The position numbers were made by a program, and so were the translations under genes. 64,000 nt of DNA from Quisquiliibacterium transsilvanicum (lineage in GTDB: Bacteria; Pseudomonadota; Gammaproteobacteria; Burkholderiales; Burkholderiaceae_E): positions 124,001-188,000 of the forward strand of contig NZ_JACHGB010000001.1 in assembly GCF_014202215.1 (NCBI RefSeq). Direction: 5' to 3'. Each line of letters begins with the position of its first letter. Positions within the stretch are counted from its first letter, which is position 1. Below are positions 1-9,801 of this stretch, piece by piece. Below the pieces are notes generated by a model. That model ran no database searches. It worked only from the letters and a program-made list of their open reading frames with translations, and was not told the origin of the DNA.

Positions 1-816
1 CATGCGGGTGATCGGGGTCAGGCGCGTGCCGAACAGGAAGCTCTGGGTGCGCCGCTCGGCGCCGGTCAGCGCATGCAGGAAGTGCAGGAACATCCGGGCG
101 TAGCTGCTCATCGAGCCCGAGATGTCGACCAGCGCGACCAGCGGCGCGGTCTCCTCACGCGGCTGGCGCCAGCGCAGTTCCGCGATCTCGCCGCCGCGGC
201 GCGCACTGCGCGCAGCGAGGCGGCGCCAGTCGAGCCGGCGCCCGCCCGGGGAGGGCTCGAAGCGCCGGGTGAGCAGGGCGGGGAGTTCGTGGCGCCACTG
301 CGCGATCAGCTTCTTCGCCGCCAGCCACTCCTGCGCGCTCATCGTCTCGAAGTCGGCCTTGCGCAGGATCTCCCGGCCCGAGAACGAAAGCGTGGCCTCG
401 ATCTCGAGCCGGCGCTTCGCGTCGTCCGGCGGCGCGTATCCAGGGCTTTCTGGGAACAGGGCGTCCGCGAGCCGCCGGTTCTCGCGCGGCTGCCGGGCGT
501 GGGCCTGCGGTCCCTCGATTTTCGGCAGCATCATCGCCATCATGCGGCCCAGGATGTCCGGGTCGCGCCAGAAGATCTCGAATGCCTGGTCGAACAGGTC
601 CAGGTGCTCGGCGCGGTCGACGAGGCAGGCGGCGAGCACCGCGCGGAAGTCGCGACGGCTCTCCAGCCCGGCGAGCTCCAGCGCGCGCAGCGCCAGCAGG
701 ATGCGGTCGGTGCCCACCGGGACGCCCGCGGCGCGCAGCACGCGGCCGAAGTGCATGACGTTCTCGGCGAGCCGGCCGCTGCGGGCCGGCGGCGTCTGCT
801 CGCGCGGCGCGGCCAT
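1..816 (-). CDS. coxE: CoxE-like VWA-domain protein (3' end outside window)
   Basis: The gene reads leftward from an ATG at 816 and is still open at base 1, giving 272 visible residues. A von Willebrand factor A fold begins near residue 225, with the MIDAS metal-site start DISGS at residues 231-235. The N-terminal part is charged and helical, as in the CoxE family. CoxE with the MoxR-type ATPase CoxD is known in Oligotropha to help insert the sulfur/copper site of CO dehydrogenase and is often found beside related hydroxylases. Here it directly follows the MoxR gene. The frame stays open upstream of 816 but offers no ATG, GTG or TTG before overlapping the MoxR stop, so 816 is the best start. 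The role in cofactor maturation is inferred from context. Confidence 0.85.
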   Translation of the reverse strand, partial: MAAPREQTPPARSGRLAENVMHFGRVLRAAGVPVGTDRILLALRALELAGLESRRDFRAVLAACLVDRAEHLDLFDQAFEIFWRDPDILGRMMAMMLPKIEGPQAHARQPRENRRLADALFPESPGYAPPDDAKRRLEIEATLSFSGREILRKADFETMSAQEWLAAKKLIAQWRHELPALLTRRFEPSPGGRRLDWRRLAARSARRGGEIAELRWRQPREETAPLVALVDISGSMSSYARMFLHFLHALTGAERRTQSFLFGTRLTPITRM

Positions 817-910
817 CAGCTGCCTGCGGCGCGGGCGCCCGCGGGGGGTGTGCCGGCCGCGGGCGCCGCCGGCGGCACGGAGGGCGCGCAGCGCATCCCG
901 GTCATCCGAG

Positions 911-1828
911 TCAGCCCGTCGTCATCGCCGAGCGCACCTCGGCCAGCAGCCGCGCCGCCTCGGAGCCCTGCATCCGGGCGATGTCGTCCTGGTACTTGAG
1001 GATCACGCCCAGCGTGTTGTTCAGCGTCTCGGGGTCGAGGACGATGGCGTCGAGTTCGAGCAGGGCGCGCGTCCATTCGATCGACTCGGCCACCCCGGGG
1101 AGCTTGAACAGGTCCTCGCCGCGCAGCCGCTGCACGAAGGCGACCACCTGGCGCGCAAGCTCCTCGCTGACGCCGGGCACGCGGCGGCGGACGATGTCGA
1201 GCTCGCGGCGCGCATCCGGGAAGCCCACCCAGTGGTAGATGCAGCGCCGCTTGACCGCGTCATGGATCTCGCGGGTGCGGTTCGAGGTGAGGATGACGAT
1301 CGGCGCCTGCTGCGCGCGCACCGTTCCCAGTTCGGGGATGGTGACCTGGAAGTCGGACAGCACCTCGAGCAGAAAGGCTTCGAAGGGCTCGTCGGCGCGG
1401 TCGAGTTCGTCGATCAGCAGCACCGGCGGTCCGGCCTCGGAGGGCTCCAGCGCGCGCAGCAGCGGCCGGCGGATCAGGAAGCGCTCGGCGAACAGGTCAC
1501 GCGCGAGCGACTCCCGGTCCGCCTGCTCGCCCGCCGACGCTTCGGCAAGCCGGATCTCGAGCAGCTGGCGCGCGTAGTTCCACTCGTAGGCCGCGCTGGC
1601 GAGGTCCAGGCCCTCGTAGCATTGCAGCCGGATCAGCTCGCGGCCGAGCGCGGTGGCGAGCGCCTTGGCGACCTCGGTCTTGCCGGTGCCGGGCTCGCCC
1701 TCCAGCAGCAGCGGGCGCCCCAGCCGGAGCGCCAGGAAGATCGCCGTCGCCAGCTGCCGGTCGGGCAGGTAGTTGGCCTGGTCGAGGAGGGTGGCGGTGT
1801 CCTCGATGTTTCCCGGAAGCTCGCGCAC
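911..1828 (-). CDS. coxD: MoxR-family AAA+ ATPase (CoxD-like)
   Basis: This 305-residue AAA+ ATPase has Walker A GEPGTGKT at residues 44-51 and a Walker B LLIDE at 137-141, followed by the LDRADEPFEAFLLEVL helix typical of MoxR proteins. MoxR ATPases act as chaperones for metalloenzyme maturation, often with a VWA partner; here the CoxE-like gene follows. It starts with GTG at 1828, six bases after the stop of the FAD-subunit gene, so it is almost certainly co-transcribed with the hydroxylase. The pairing with CoxE fits the CoxD role of maturing the active site, but whether this enzyme carries a Cu-S-Mo centre at all is doubtful given its large-subunit motif. Confidence 0.88.
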   Translation of the reverse strand: MRELPGNIEDTATLLDQANYLPDRQLATAIFLALRLGRPLLLEGEPGTGKTEVAKALATALGRELIRLQCYEGLDLASAAYEWNYARQLLEIRLAEASAGEQADRESLARDLFAERFLIRRPLLRALEPSEAGPPVLLIDELDRADEPFEAFLLEVLSDFQVTIPELGTVRAQQAPIVILTSNRTREIHDAVKRRCIYHWVGFPDARRELDIVRRRVPGVSEELARQVVAFVQRLRGEDLFKLPGVAESIEWTRALLELDAIVLDPETLNNTLGVILKYQDDIARMQGSEAARLLAEVRSAMTTG

Positions 1829-1834
1829 CGGCGC

Positions 1835-2629
1835 TCAGCCCGCCTGCGTGACAGCGCGTCCGGCGAGCACCGGGATCAGGTGGGCCCGGTAGTCGGCGCT
1901 GGCGTGGAGGTCCGAATTCAGGCCCTCGGCCGGCACGCTGACCCCGGCGCAGGCCGCGGCCGACCAGTTGGCCGACAGCGCCTGCTCCAGCGCAGTCACC
2001 CGGAACACGCTGGGGCCGGCGCCGGTGACCGCAACCCGGACCCCGGCAGGGCCCTGGCTGACGAACACGCCCACCAGCGCGAAGCGCGACGCCGGCTGGC
2101 GGAATTTCACGTAGGCGGCCTTGGCCGGCAGGGGGAAGCTGATCGCGGTGACGATCTCGTTGGGCTCGAGGGCGGTCTCGTAGAGCCCCTTGAAGAAGTC
2201 GTCGGCGGCGATGGTGCGCTTCTCGGTGTGCACCGTGGCTCCGAGGCCGAGCACCGCTGCCGGATAGCAGGCGGCGGGGTCGTTGTTGGCGAGGCTGCCG
2301 CCGATGGTGCCCAGGGTGCGCACCGCGCGGTCGCCGATGCCGGCAGCCAGCGCGGCCAGCGCGGGGAGGGCGCGCTGCACTTCGGTGGAGGCGGCCACGG
2401 CGGCATGGCTGGTCATCGCGCCGATGCGGACGCTGCCGCCCTCGACGCGGATGCCCTTGAGCTCGCCCACCTGCGACAGGTCGACCAGGTCGCTCGGCGC
2501 GGCCAGGCCGAGCTTCATCGACGCGAGCAGCGACTGGCCCCCGCCCAGCAGCTTGCCGTCGGGCGCGCCCGAGATCAGCCTGGCAGCGTCGGCGACCGTG
2601 GCGGGGCGGTGAAAGTCGAAGTTGTTCAT
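1835..2629 (-). CDS. coxM: FAD-binding medium subunit of xanthine dehydrogenase-family hydroxylase
   Basis: The 264-residue product is a full-length CoxM/NdhF-type FAD subunit. The two FAD-contacting motifs are visible: GGGQS at residues 29-33 and TIGGSLANNDP at 108-118. In this family it takes electrons from the iron-sulfur subunit and passes them to an acceptor such as quinone or NAD. It lies between the large subunit (19-base gap) and the MoxR ATPase (gap of a few bases). The order small-large-medium matches the form II arrangement rather than the medium-small-large order of true CO dehydrogenase. Confidence 0.93.
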   Translation of the reverse strand: MNNFDFHRPATVADAARLISGAPDGKLLGGGQSLLASMKLGLAAPSDLVDLSQVGELKGIRVEGGSVRIGAMTSHAAVAASTEVQRALPALAALAAGIGDRAVRTLGTIGGSLANNDPAACYPAAVLGLGATVHTEKRTIAADDFFKGLYETALEPNEIVTAISFPLPAKAAYVKFRQPASRFALVGVFVSQGPAGVRVAVTGAGPSVFRVTALEQALSANWSAAACAGVSVPAEGLNSDLHASADYRAHLIPVLAGRAVTQAG

Positions 2630-2648
2630 TCCGAAGGTCTCCAGGATC

Positions 2649-5015
<2,367 letters not shown>

Positions 5016-5058
5016 GTGCGTGTCCCTTCGAGATTCGCGTTGACCTGGCGGCGGGCGC

Positions 5059-5532
5059 TCAGAGGCCCATGTCCTGCGCGCCCTTCTGGACGGCGCGCAC
5101 GATGTTCTGGTAGCCGGTGCAGCGGCAGAAGTTGCCGTCGAGCAGCTCGCGCACCTCGCGCTCGCTGCCGTGCGGATGGTTCTGCACCAGGTCGACCGAC
5201 GTCATCACCATTCCGGGAGTGCAGAAGCCGCACTGCAGGCCATGGCACTCCTTGAAGGCGGCCTGCATCGGATGCATGGTGCCGTCCGGCGCGGCCAGGC
5301 CTTCGATGGTGGTGACCTCGGCACCGTGCAGCTGTGCGACCAGCACGTTGCAGGCCTTGGTGGCGCGCCCCCCGACCAGCACGGTGCAGGCGCCGCACTG
5401 CGCGGTGTCGCAGCCGACGTGGGTGCCGGTCAGGCGCAGGTGCTCGCGGATGAACTCGACGAGCAGGGTTTCGGGCGGGACGTCCGCGGTGACGGCCTTG
5501 CCGTTCACGCGCAGCGAAACGGGAATTCCCAT
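5059..5532 (-). CDS. coxS: [2Fe-2S] small subunit of molybdenum hydroxylase
   Basis: The 157-residue protein has both expected clusters: the plant-ferredoxin-type set Cys41, Cys46, Cys49 and Cys61, and the C-terminal helical set Cys101, Cys104, Cys136 and Cys138 (CGFC and CRC). It carries electrons from the molybdenum centre of the large subunit to the FAD subunit. It is the first gene of the leftward cluster, and the 190-base gap to the divergent xdhC gene should hold the promoter. It differs from the second small subunit (12149-12637) by a longer loop between the clusters. Confidence 0.93.
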   Translation of the reverse strand: MGIPVSLRVNGKAVTADVPPETLLVEFIREHLRLTGTHVGCDTAQCGACTVLVGGRATKACNVLVAQLHGAEVTTIEGLAAPDGTMHPMQAAFKECHGLQCGFCTPGMVMTSVDLVQNHPHGSEREVRELLDGNFCRCTGYQNIVRAVQKGAQDMGL

Positions 5533-5560
5533 GAGGTCTCCTTTGGGGGTGCGTGCTTAC

Positions 5561-5600
5561 GCCTGTATCGGCCTGTACCGGCCTTTATCGGTCCGTACCG
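5561..5600. repeat. Four 10-bp imperfect tandem repeats between coxS and xdhC
   Basis: Four consecutive decamers read gcctgtatcg, gcctgtaccg, gcctttatcg and gtccgtaccg. They begin 28 bases upstream of the coxS start codon, inside the divergent coxS/xdhC intergenic region. A spacing of one helical turn places each copy on the same DNA face, as expected for cooperative operator sites. Binding by a regulator is inference only. Confidence 0.7.
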
Positions 5601-5722
5601 CGGCGCTGGCCGTATGCGATGGCCCTGCCGTCGTTTTCGGATGAAAATACCCGCCATCCCGGGCTTCCGCAAGCAAGGGGAAGCCCCGCCAGCGGAAGCC
5701 TCAACGACACATTGGACCAGGC

Positions 5723-6733
5723 ATGGACAACATCGACATCCAGGTGCTGAAGGCGGCAGTGGACTGGGCCGCGCAGGGGCACCGTGCGGTGCTGGGCACC
5801 ATCGTGCGCACCTGGGGCTCGGCGCCGCGCCCGGTGGGCTCCAACGTCGTGATCCGCGACGACGGCCTGGTGATGGGGTCGGTCTCCGGCGGCTGCATCG
5901 AAGACGACCTGATCGCGCGGGTGCGCCAGAAGGGCGTTGCCGCCGATGCGCCGGAGCTGCTCCGCTACGGGGTGTCGGCCGAGGAGGCCACCCGCTTCGG
6001 GCTGCCCTGCGGCGGCACCATCGAGCTGCTGCTCGAACCGGTGGCCGCGCATTCGCGCCTGCCGGAGCTGCTGGCGCGGCTGGAGGCCGGCCGCGCCACG
6101 CGGCGCATCGTCGCCCGCGCCAGTGGCGAGGTCACGCTGGAGGACGCCTCGGGCGCCGACGAACTGCAACTCGACGAGGAGCGGCTGGTTGCGGTGTTCG
6201 GCCCCAGCTGGCGGATGCTGCTGATCGGCGCGGGGCAGCTCAGCCAGTACCTGGCCGGCATGGCCGGCTCGCTGGGTTATGTGGTGACGGTCTGCGATCC
6301 GCGCGAGGAGTACGCGGACACCTGGCAGGCGGAGCTGGGGACGCTGGTGCGGACCATGCCGGACGACACTGTGCTGGAGTTCCGCCCGGATCGCCACACC
6401 GCGATCATCGCGCTCACGCACGACCCCAAGCTCGACGACATGGCGCTGCTCGAGGCGCTGCGCTCGCAGGCCTTCTACGTGGGCGCCATCGGCTCGTACG
6501 CGAACCAGCGCAAGCGCCGCGAGCGGCTGATCGAGCACTTCGAGATGACCACCGAGGAGCTGGACCGGCTGCACGGTCCGGTGGGCATCAAGAACGGCGC
6601 CCGCACGCCGCCCGAGATCGCGGTGTCGATCCTGGCGGAGCTCACCGCGGTGCGCTACGGCTACTGGATCCCGGCTCCGGTGAAGATGGACGGGGCGCAG
6701 CCGGCCGCGGCGGCGGCGGGTTGCGTGGCCTGA
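5723..6733 (+). CDS. xdhC: XdhC/CoxI-family molybdenum-hydroxylase maturation protein
   Basis: The 336-residue protein has the XdhC_CoxI N-terminal domain with SGGCIED (Cys58) and GLPCGGTIELLLEP (Cys96), then a C-terminal Rossmann domain with GAGQLS at 169-174. XdhC proteins bind molybdopterin cofactor, help insert the terminal sulfido ligand, and hand the cofactor to the hydroxylase apoenzyme. It is divergent from the five-gene cox-like cluster, so it probably serves that enzyme and perhaps the second one at 9.8-12.6 kb as well, since no other xdhC is in the window. It converges tail to tail with the methyltransferase gene. Confidence 0.92.
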   Translation: MDNIDIQVLKAAVDWAAQGHRAVLGTIVRTWGSAPRPVGSNVVIRDDGLVMGSVSGGCIEDDLIARVRQKGVAADAPELLRYGVSAEEATRFGLPCGGTIELLLEPVAAHSRLPELLARLEAGRATRRIVARASGEVTLEDASGADELQLDEERLVAVFGPSWRMLLIGAGQLSQYLAGMAGSLGYVVTVCDPREEYADTWQAELGTLVRTMPDDTVLEFRPDRHTAIIALTHDPKLDDMALLEALRSQAFYVGAIGSYANQRKRRERLIEHFEMTTEELDRLHGPVGIKNGARTPPEIAVSILAELTAVRYGYWIPAPVKMDGAQPAAAAAGCVA

Positions 6734-6760
6734 AAGCCCGCCGGCTGCGCGGCGGATCCG

Positions 6761-7612
6761 TCAGCGTCGCGCGATCACGATCTCCAGGTATTCGCCAGGC
6801 ACCACCATCGTGTGGTCGCCCGAGCGGTTGAACTTCCCGGCGAGCTCGACGAGGTCTTTCCCGAGCGCCTCCTGCGCCGGCCCGTCGAGCGCGGCGAAGG
6901 CCTTGAGGACCGGTCCGTACCAGGTCCGGAAATAGTCGACCCAGTGCTGCGGCGACGGATATCGGAAGACGAACTGGCGCGGCGCCGCCTGGATCGAGCT
7001 GGCCTGCGCCTCGAACATCTCGGCAATGCGCGCAGGGGTGCCCCACAAGGCTGGCGAACGCGCCCCCGCCGCAGGCGGCACATGCCTGCCGATGGTCTTG
7101 AAGAGCTGGCCGATGAAGCCGTCGGGGGTCCAGTTCGCAAGCCCGATCCGGCCCCCTGGGCGGCAGACGCGCAGCATTTCGGCTGCGGCCCGGTCCTGGT
7201 CGGGGGTGAACATCACGCCGAAGGTGGAGACGACGACGTCGAAACGGGCGTCGGCGAAGGGCAGCGCTTCGGCGTCGGCTTCCTGGAACGAGAGCTCGAG
7301 TCCGTCCGCGGCGGCGCGCGCGCGGGCGCGTTCCAGCAGGGCGGGCACGTAGTCGGTGGCGACGACGTCGCACCAGCGTCGCGCGGCCGCGAGTGAGGCG
7401 TTGCCGTTGCCGGCAGCGACGTCGAGCACCTTCTCTCCCGGGCGCAGGTCGAGCGCCTCGCAGAGACTCTCGCCGACGATCTGCAGGGTGGTTCCGATCC
7501 GCGCATAATCGCCCGAGGACCATGCCAGTTGCTGACGGGCCTTGATCGCGGCCAGGTCGGGCTGGGCGGCTGCGGGTCGATCCTGGGTGCTGCTGGTGAT
7601 GACGGTATCCAT
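6761..7612 (-). CDS. Class I SAM-dependent methyltransferase (UbiE/COQ5-like fold)
   Basis: The 283-residue protein has motif I VLDVAAGNG at residues 62-70, an acidic second strand, and CRPGGRIGLANWTPDGFIG in the middle, as in class I small-molecule methyltransferases of the Methyltransf_11/25 group. The C-terminal half, with aromatic-rich HWVDYFRTWYGPVLKAF, resembles putative methyltransferases found beside regulators in many proteobacteria. The substrate cannot be read from sequence. The ATG at 7612 is chosen because the protein family begins shortly before the helix DLAAIKARQQLAW; the same frame stays open further upstream but that part overlaps the divergent regulator gene. It is divergent from the SARP-like gene, which probably regulates it. 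Confidence 0.85.
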   Translation of the reverse strand: MDTVITSSTQDRPAAAQPDLAAIKARQQLAWSSGDYARIGTTLQIVGESLCEALDLRPGEKVLDVAAGNGNASLAAARRWCDVVATDYVPALLERARARAAADGLELSFQEADAEALPFADARFDVVVSTFGVMFTPDQDRAAAEMLRVCRPGGRIGLANWTPDGFIGQLFKTIGRHVPPAAGARSPALWGTPARIAEMFEAQASSIQAAPRQFVFRYPSPQHWVDYFRTWYGPVLKAFAALDGPAQEALGKDLVELAGKFNRSGDHTMVVPGEYLEIVIARR

Positions 7613-7642
7613 GGCGTTGGCTCCGTTGGGTCCTGGGGGTTG

Positions 7643-7705
7643 CCGCTCCGCTTGCCTGGGAGCGGTCACTTCGAGGTCCAGTCCTTTGAACGGATCGCGA
7701 CCTCG
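7643..7705. promoter_or_regulatory. Two inverted repeats in the methyltransferase/regulator divergent region
   Basis: Two inverted repeats lie in the 115-base gap between the methyltransferase start and the regulator start. One has arms CCGCTCC (7643-7649) and GGAGCGG (7659-7665). The other has arms CGAGGTC (7672-7678) and GACCTCG (7699-7705), about two helical turns apart. They may be operators for the adjacent transcription factor; no clear -35/-10 pair was found. Confidence 0.4.
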
Positions 7706-7727
7706 GTGTTCAACGTAAGCCCCGAAC

Positions 7728-9800
7728 GTGGAGGCGAGCGTGGTAAGCGGCGTGGAATCGAAGGCGGTCTGCGCAGCGGCTGACCCTGCGGGCGCAAGCG
7801 CCGTCGGCATCCGCCTGCGGATGCTCGGCCCGCTGGAAGTGTGGCGCGACGCCAGGCGTGTCACGCTGCCAGCGTCTCGCAAGGTCCGCGCGCTCCTGTG
7901 CTGGCTCGCGCTCTCCCCGCGGCCGGTCGCGCGCGGCCAGTTGTGCGAGCTGTTCTGGGAAGGGCCCAGCGATCCGCGGGGCGAGCTTCGCTGGTGTCTG
8001 AGCAAGATCCGGAGCGTCGTCGACACCCCGGGACGGTCCCGTGTCCAGGGCCTGGACGACGCGGTCGCTCTCGACCTGGCTGACTGCTTCGTCGACGCGA
8101 TCGACGTCGCGCGAGAACTCGAGCACGGCGTCGCTGCGATCGACCGCGTGCGGCAGCGGGAGCTCCTGGCGCTCTTCCAGGGCGAGTTCCTCGAGGGACT
8201 CGAACTCGGTCGGAATCCGGGCTTCGATGCGTGGCTGACCGCACAGCGGCGTCGGTTCCGTTCCCTCCAGGCCGCCCTGCTGGATCGGATCGTCGGGCAG
8301 GCCGGCGACGACGAGGTGTTCGGGTACCTGGAGCAGTGGCTCAGGCTGTGTCCCTTCGAGGCGCGGGCGCATCGCATTCTTCTGGACACGCTCGCGCGGC
8401 TTGGGCGGGTGCGTGAAGGCGACGAGCACATGGCGGTGAGCGCGCGGCTGTTCGAGGCCGAAGGGATGGACTTCGGCCCCGTGCGCGACGCCTGGCGCTC
8501 GGCAAGGGGATCTTGCATCGAAGCTGGCATGGAATCCGGCCTGGAACCGGCCCCTGCACCGGTCCCCTGGCGGGAATCGGCCGACAGCATCGACGAAGGC
8601 GTGGCGCTCGCAACGCGTCGCGCGTCACTGGCGGTGATGCCGTTTCACGACGGCTCCGCTGTCGCCGGCGCCTTTCGCGGCGTCGGCGACGCGCTGGTCC
8701 ACGACACGATCACCCGGCTCGCCAAGCTGCGCAGCCTGTTCGTGATTGCCGACGGTACTGTGTTCGCCCTGCATGAGCGAGGCGTCGCCGCACATGAGGC
8801 GGCGCGATTGCTGGACGTCGATTATTTCGTCGGCGGATCGGTCGGCTGGGCGGGCGATCGCCTGCGGGTTTCGGTGGAACTGGTCGAGACCGGAAGCGCC
8901 CGCATCGTCTGGTCGGAAACCTTCGTCCGGCGGGCGCAGGACGCCTTTTCGGTGCTGGACGAGATCAGCGACATGATCGTCTCCTCGGTGGCCGGCGAGA
9001 TCGAGACCCTGGAGCGCAATCGCGCAATCCTTCTGCCGCCGGATTCCCTGGACGCATGGGAGGCGCACCACCGCGGCCTCTGGCACATGTACCGCTTCAC
9101 GAAGGACGACAACGCCCTTGCCCGCCACTTCTTCGAGGTGGCGCTGCGGCTGGACCCGAGCTTTTCGCGTGCCTGGGCGGGACTGTCCTTCACGCATTTC
9201 CAGGACGCGTTCCAGGGCTGGTCGTCACGCGCGCCGGGAACGACGCGAGCGCTCGAGGCTGCCGCCCAGGGACTGCTGGCCGACGACCACGATCCGGCGG
9301 CGCACTGGGCGATGGGGCGCGCGCTCTGGCTGCGCGGCGAGCACGCGCCGTCGGTGCTCGAACTCGAGCGGGCGGTCGACCTGAGCCCCAACTTCGCGCT
9401 CGGCCACTACACCCTGGCCTTCGTTCACTCGCAGGCGGGCGACCCGCTCGCTGCGATCGCCAGCGCGGACCTGTCGCGGCACCTGAGCCCGTTCGACCCG
9501 CTGCTGTTCGGGATGCTCGGCGCGCGCGCAATGGCGCACGTGCGGCTTGGTCAGTTCGAGGAGGCGGCACGCTGGGCGGTCAAGGCGGCCGCCCGCCCCA
9601 ACGCGCATCCGCACATCCTCGCGATCGCGGCGTTCAGCCTGGCGCTGGCGGGCACGCTCGGCGACGCCCGCGCGCAGGCCGCCGCGATCCGCCGCGCGCT
9701 GCCCCGTTACTCCTTCGCCGACTTCGAGGAGGCATTCCGCTTCGACGAGCCGGGCGCTGAGCTGTTCCGGGAAGGCGCCCGACGGATCGGGATGGCCTGA
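7728..9800 (+). CDS. SARP/BTAD-type transcriptional regulator with TolB-like and TPR regions
   Basis: The 690-residue protein starts with a winged-helix DNA-binding domain of the OmpR/SARP type (about residues 27-105: LGPLEVWRD, then LLCWLALSP and ELRWCLSKIRSVVD). A bacterial transcriptional activation (BTAD) helical domain follows at about 125-265. Residues 295-420 resemble the TolB N-terminal-like region of adenylate-cyclase and CadC-type regulators (LAVMPFHDG, then VDYFVGGSV). The C-terminal third is TPR-like helical repeats. There is no transmembrane segment, so it is a cytoplasmic one-component regulator. The start is uncertain: GTG at 7728 is used, but other GTG codons follow closely. 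It is divergent from the methyltransferase, its likely target. Confidence 0.8.
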   Translation: MEASVVSGVESKAVCAAADPAGASAVGIRLRMLGPLEVWRDARRVTLPASRKVRALLCWLALSPRPVARGQLCELFWEGPSDPRGELRWCLSKIRSVVDTPGRSRVQGLDDAVALDLADCFVDAIDVARELEHGVAAIDRVRQRELLALFQGEFLEGLELGRNPGFDAWLTAQRRRFRSLQAALLDRIVGQAGDDEVFGYLEQWLRLCPFEARAHRILLDTLARLGRVREGDEHMAVSARLFEAEGMDFGPVRDAWRSARGSCIEAGMESGLEPAPAPVPWRESADSIDEGVALATRRASLAVMPFHDGSAVAGAFRGVGDALVHDTITRLAKLRSLFVIADGTVFALHERGVAAHEAARLLDVDYFVGGSVGWAGDRLRVSVELVETGSARIVWSETFVRRAQDAFSVLDEISDMIVSSVAGEIETLERNRAILLPPDSLDAWEAHHRGLWHMYRFTKDDNALARHFFEVALRLDPSFSRAWAGLSFTHFQDAFQGWSSRAPGTTRALEAAAQGLLADDHDPAAHWAMGRALWLRGEHAPSVLELERAVDLSPNFALGHYTLAFVHSQAGDPLAAIASADLSRHLSPFDPLLFGMLGARAMAHVRLGQFEEAARWAVKAAARPNAHPHILAIAAFSLALAGTLGDARAQAAAIRRALPRYSFADFEEAFRFDEPGAELFREGARRIGMA

Positions 9801-9801
9801 C

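Noticed and set aside
816-1076. 86-codon minus-strand frame between MoxR and CoxE
   Set aside because: It overlaps the 3' end of the MoxR gene in another frame and shows no protein-like pattern.
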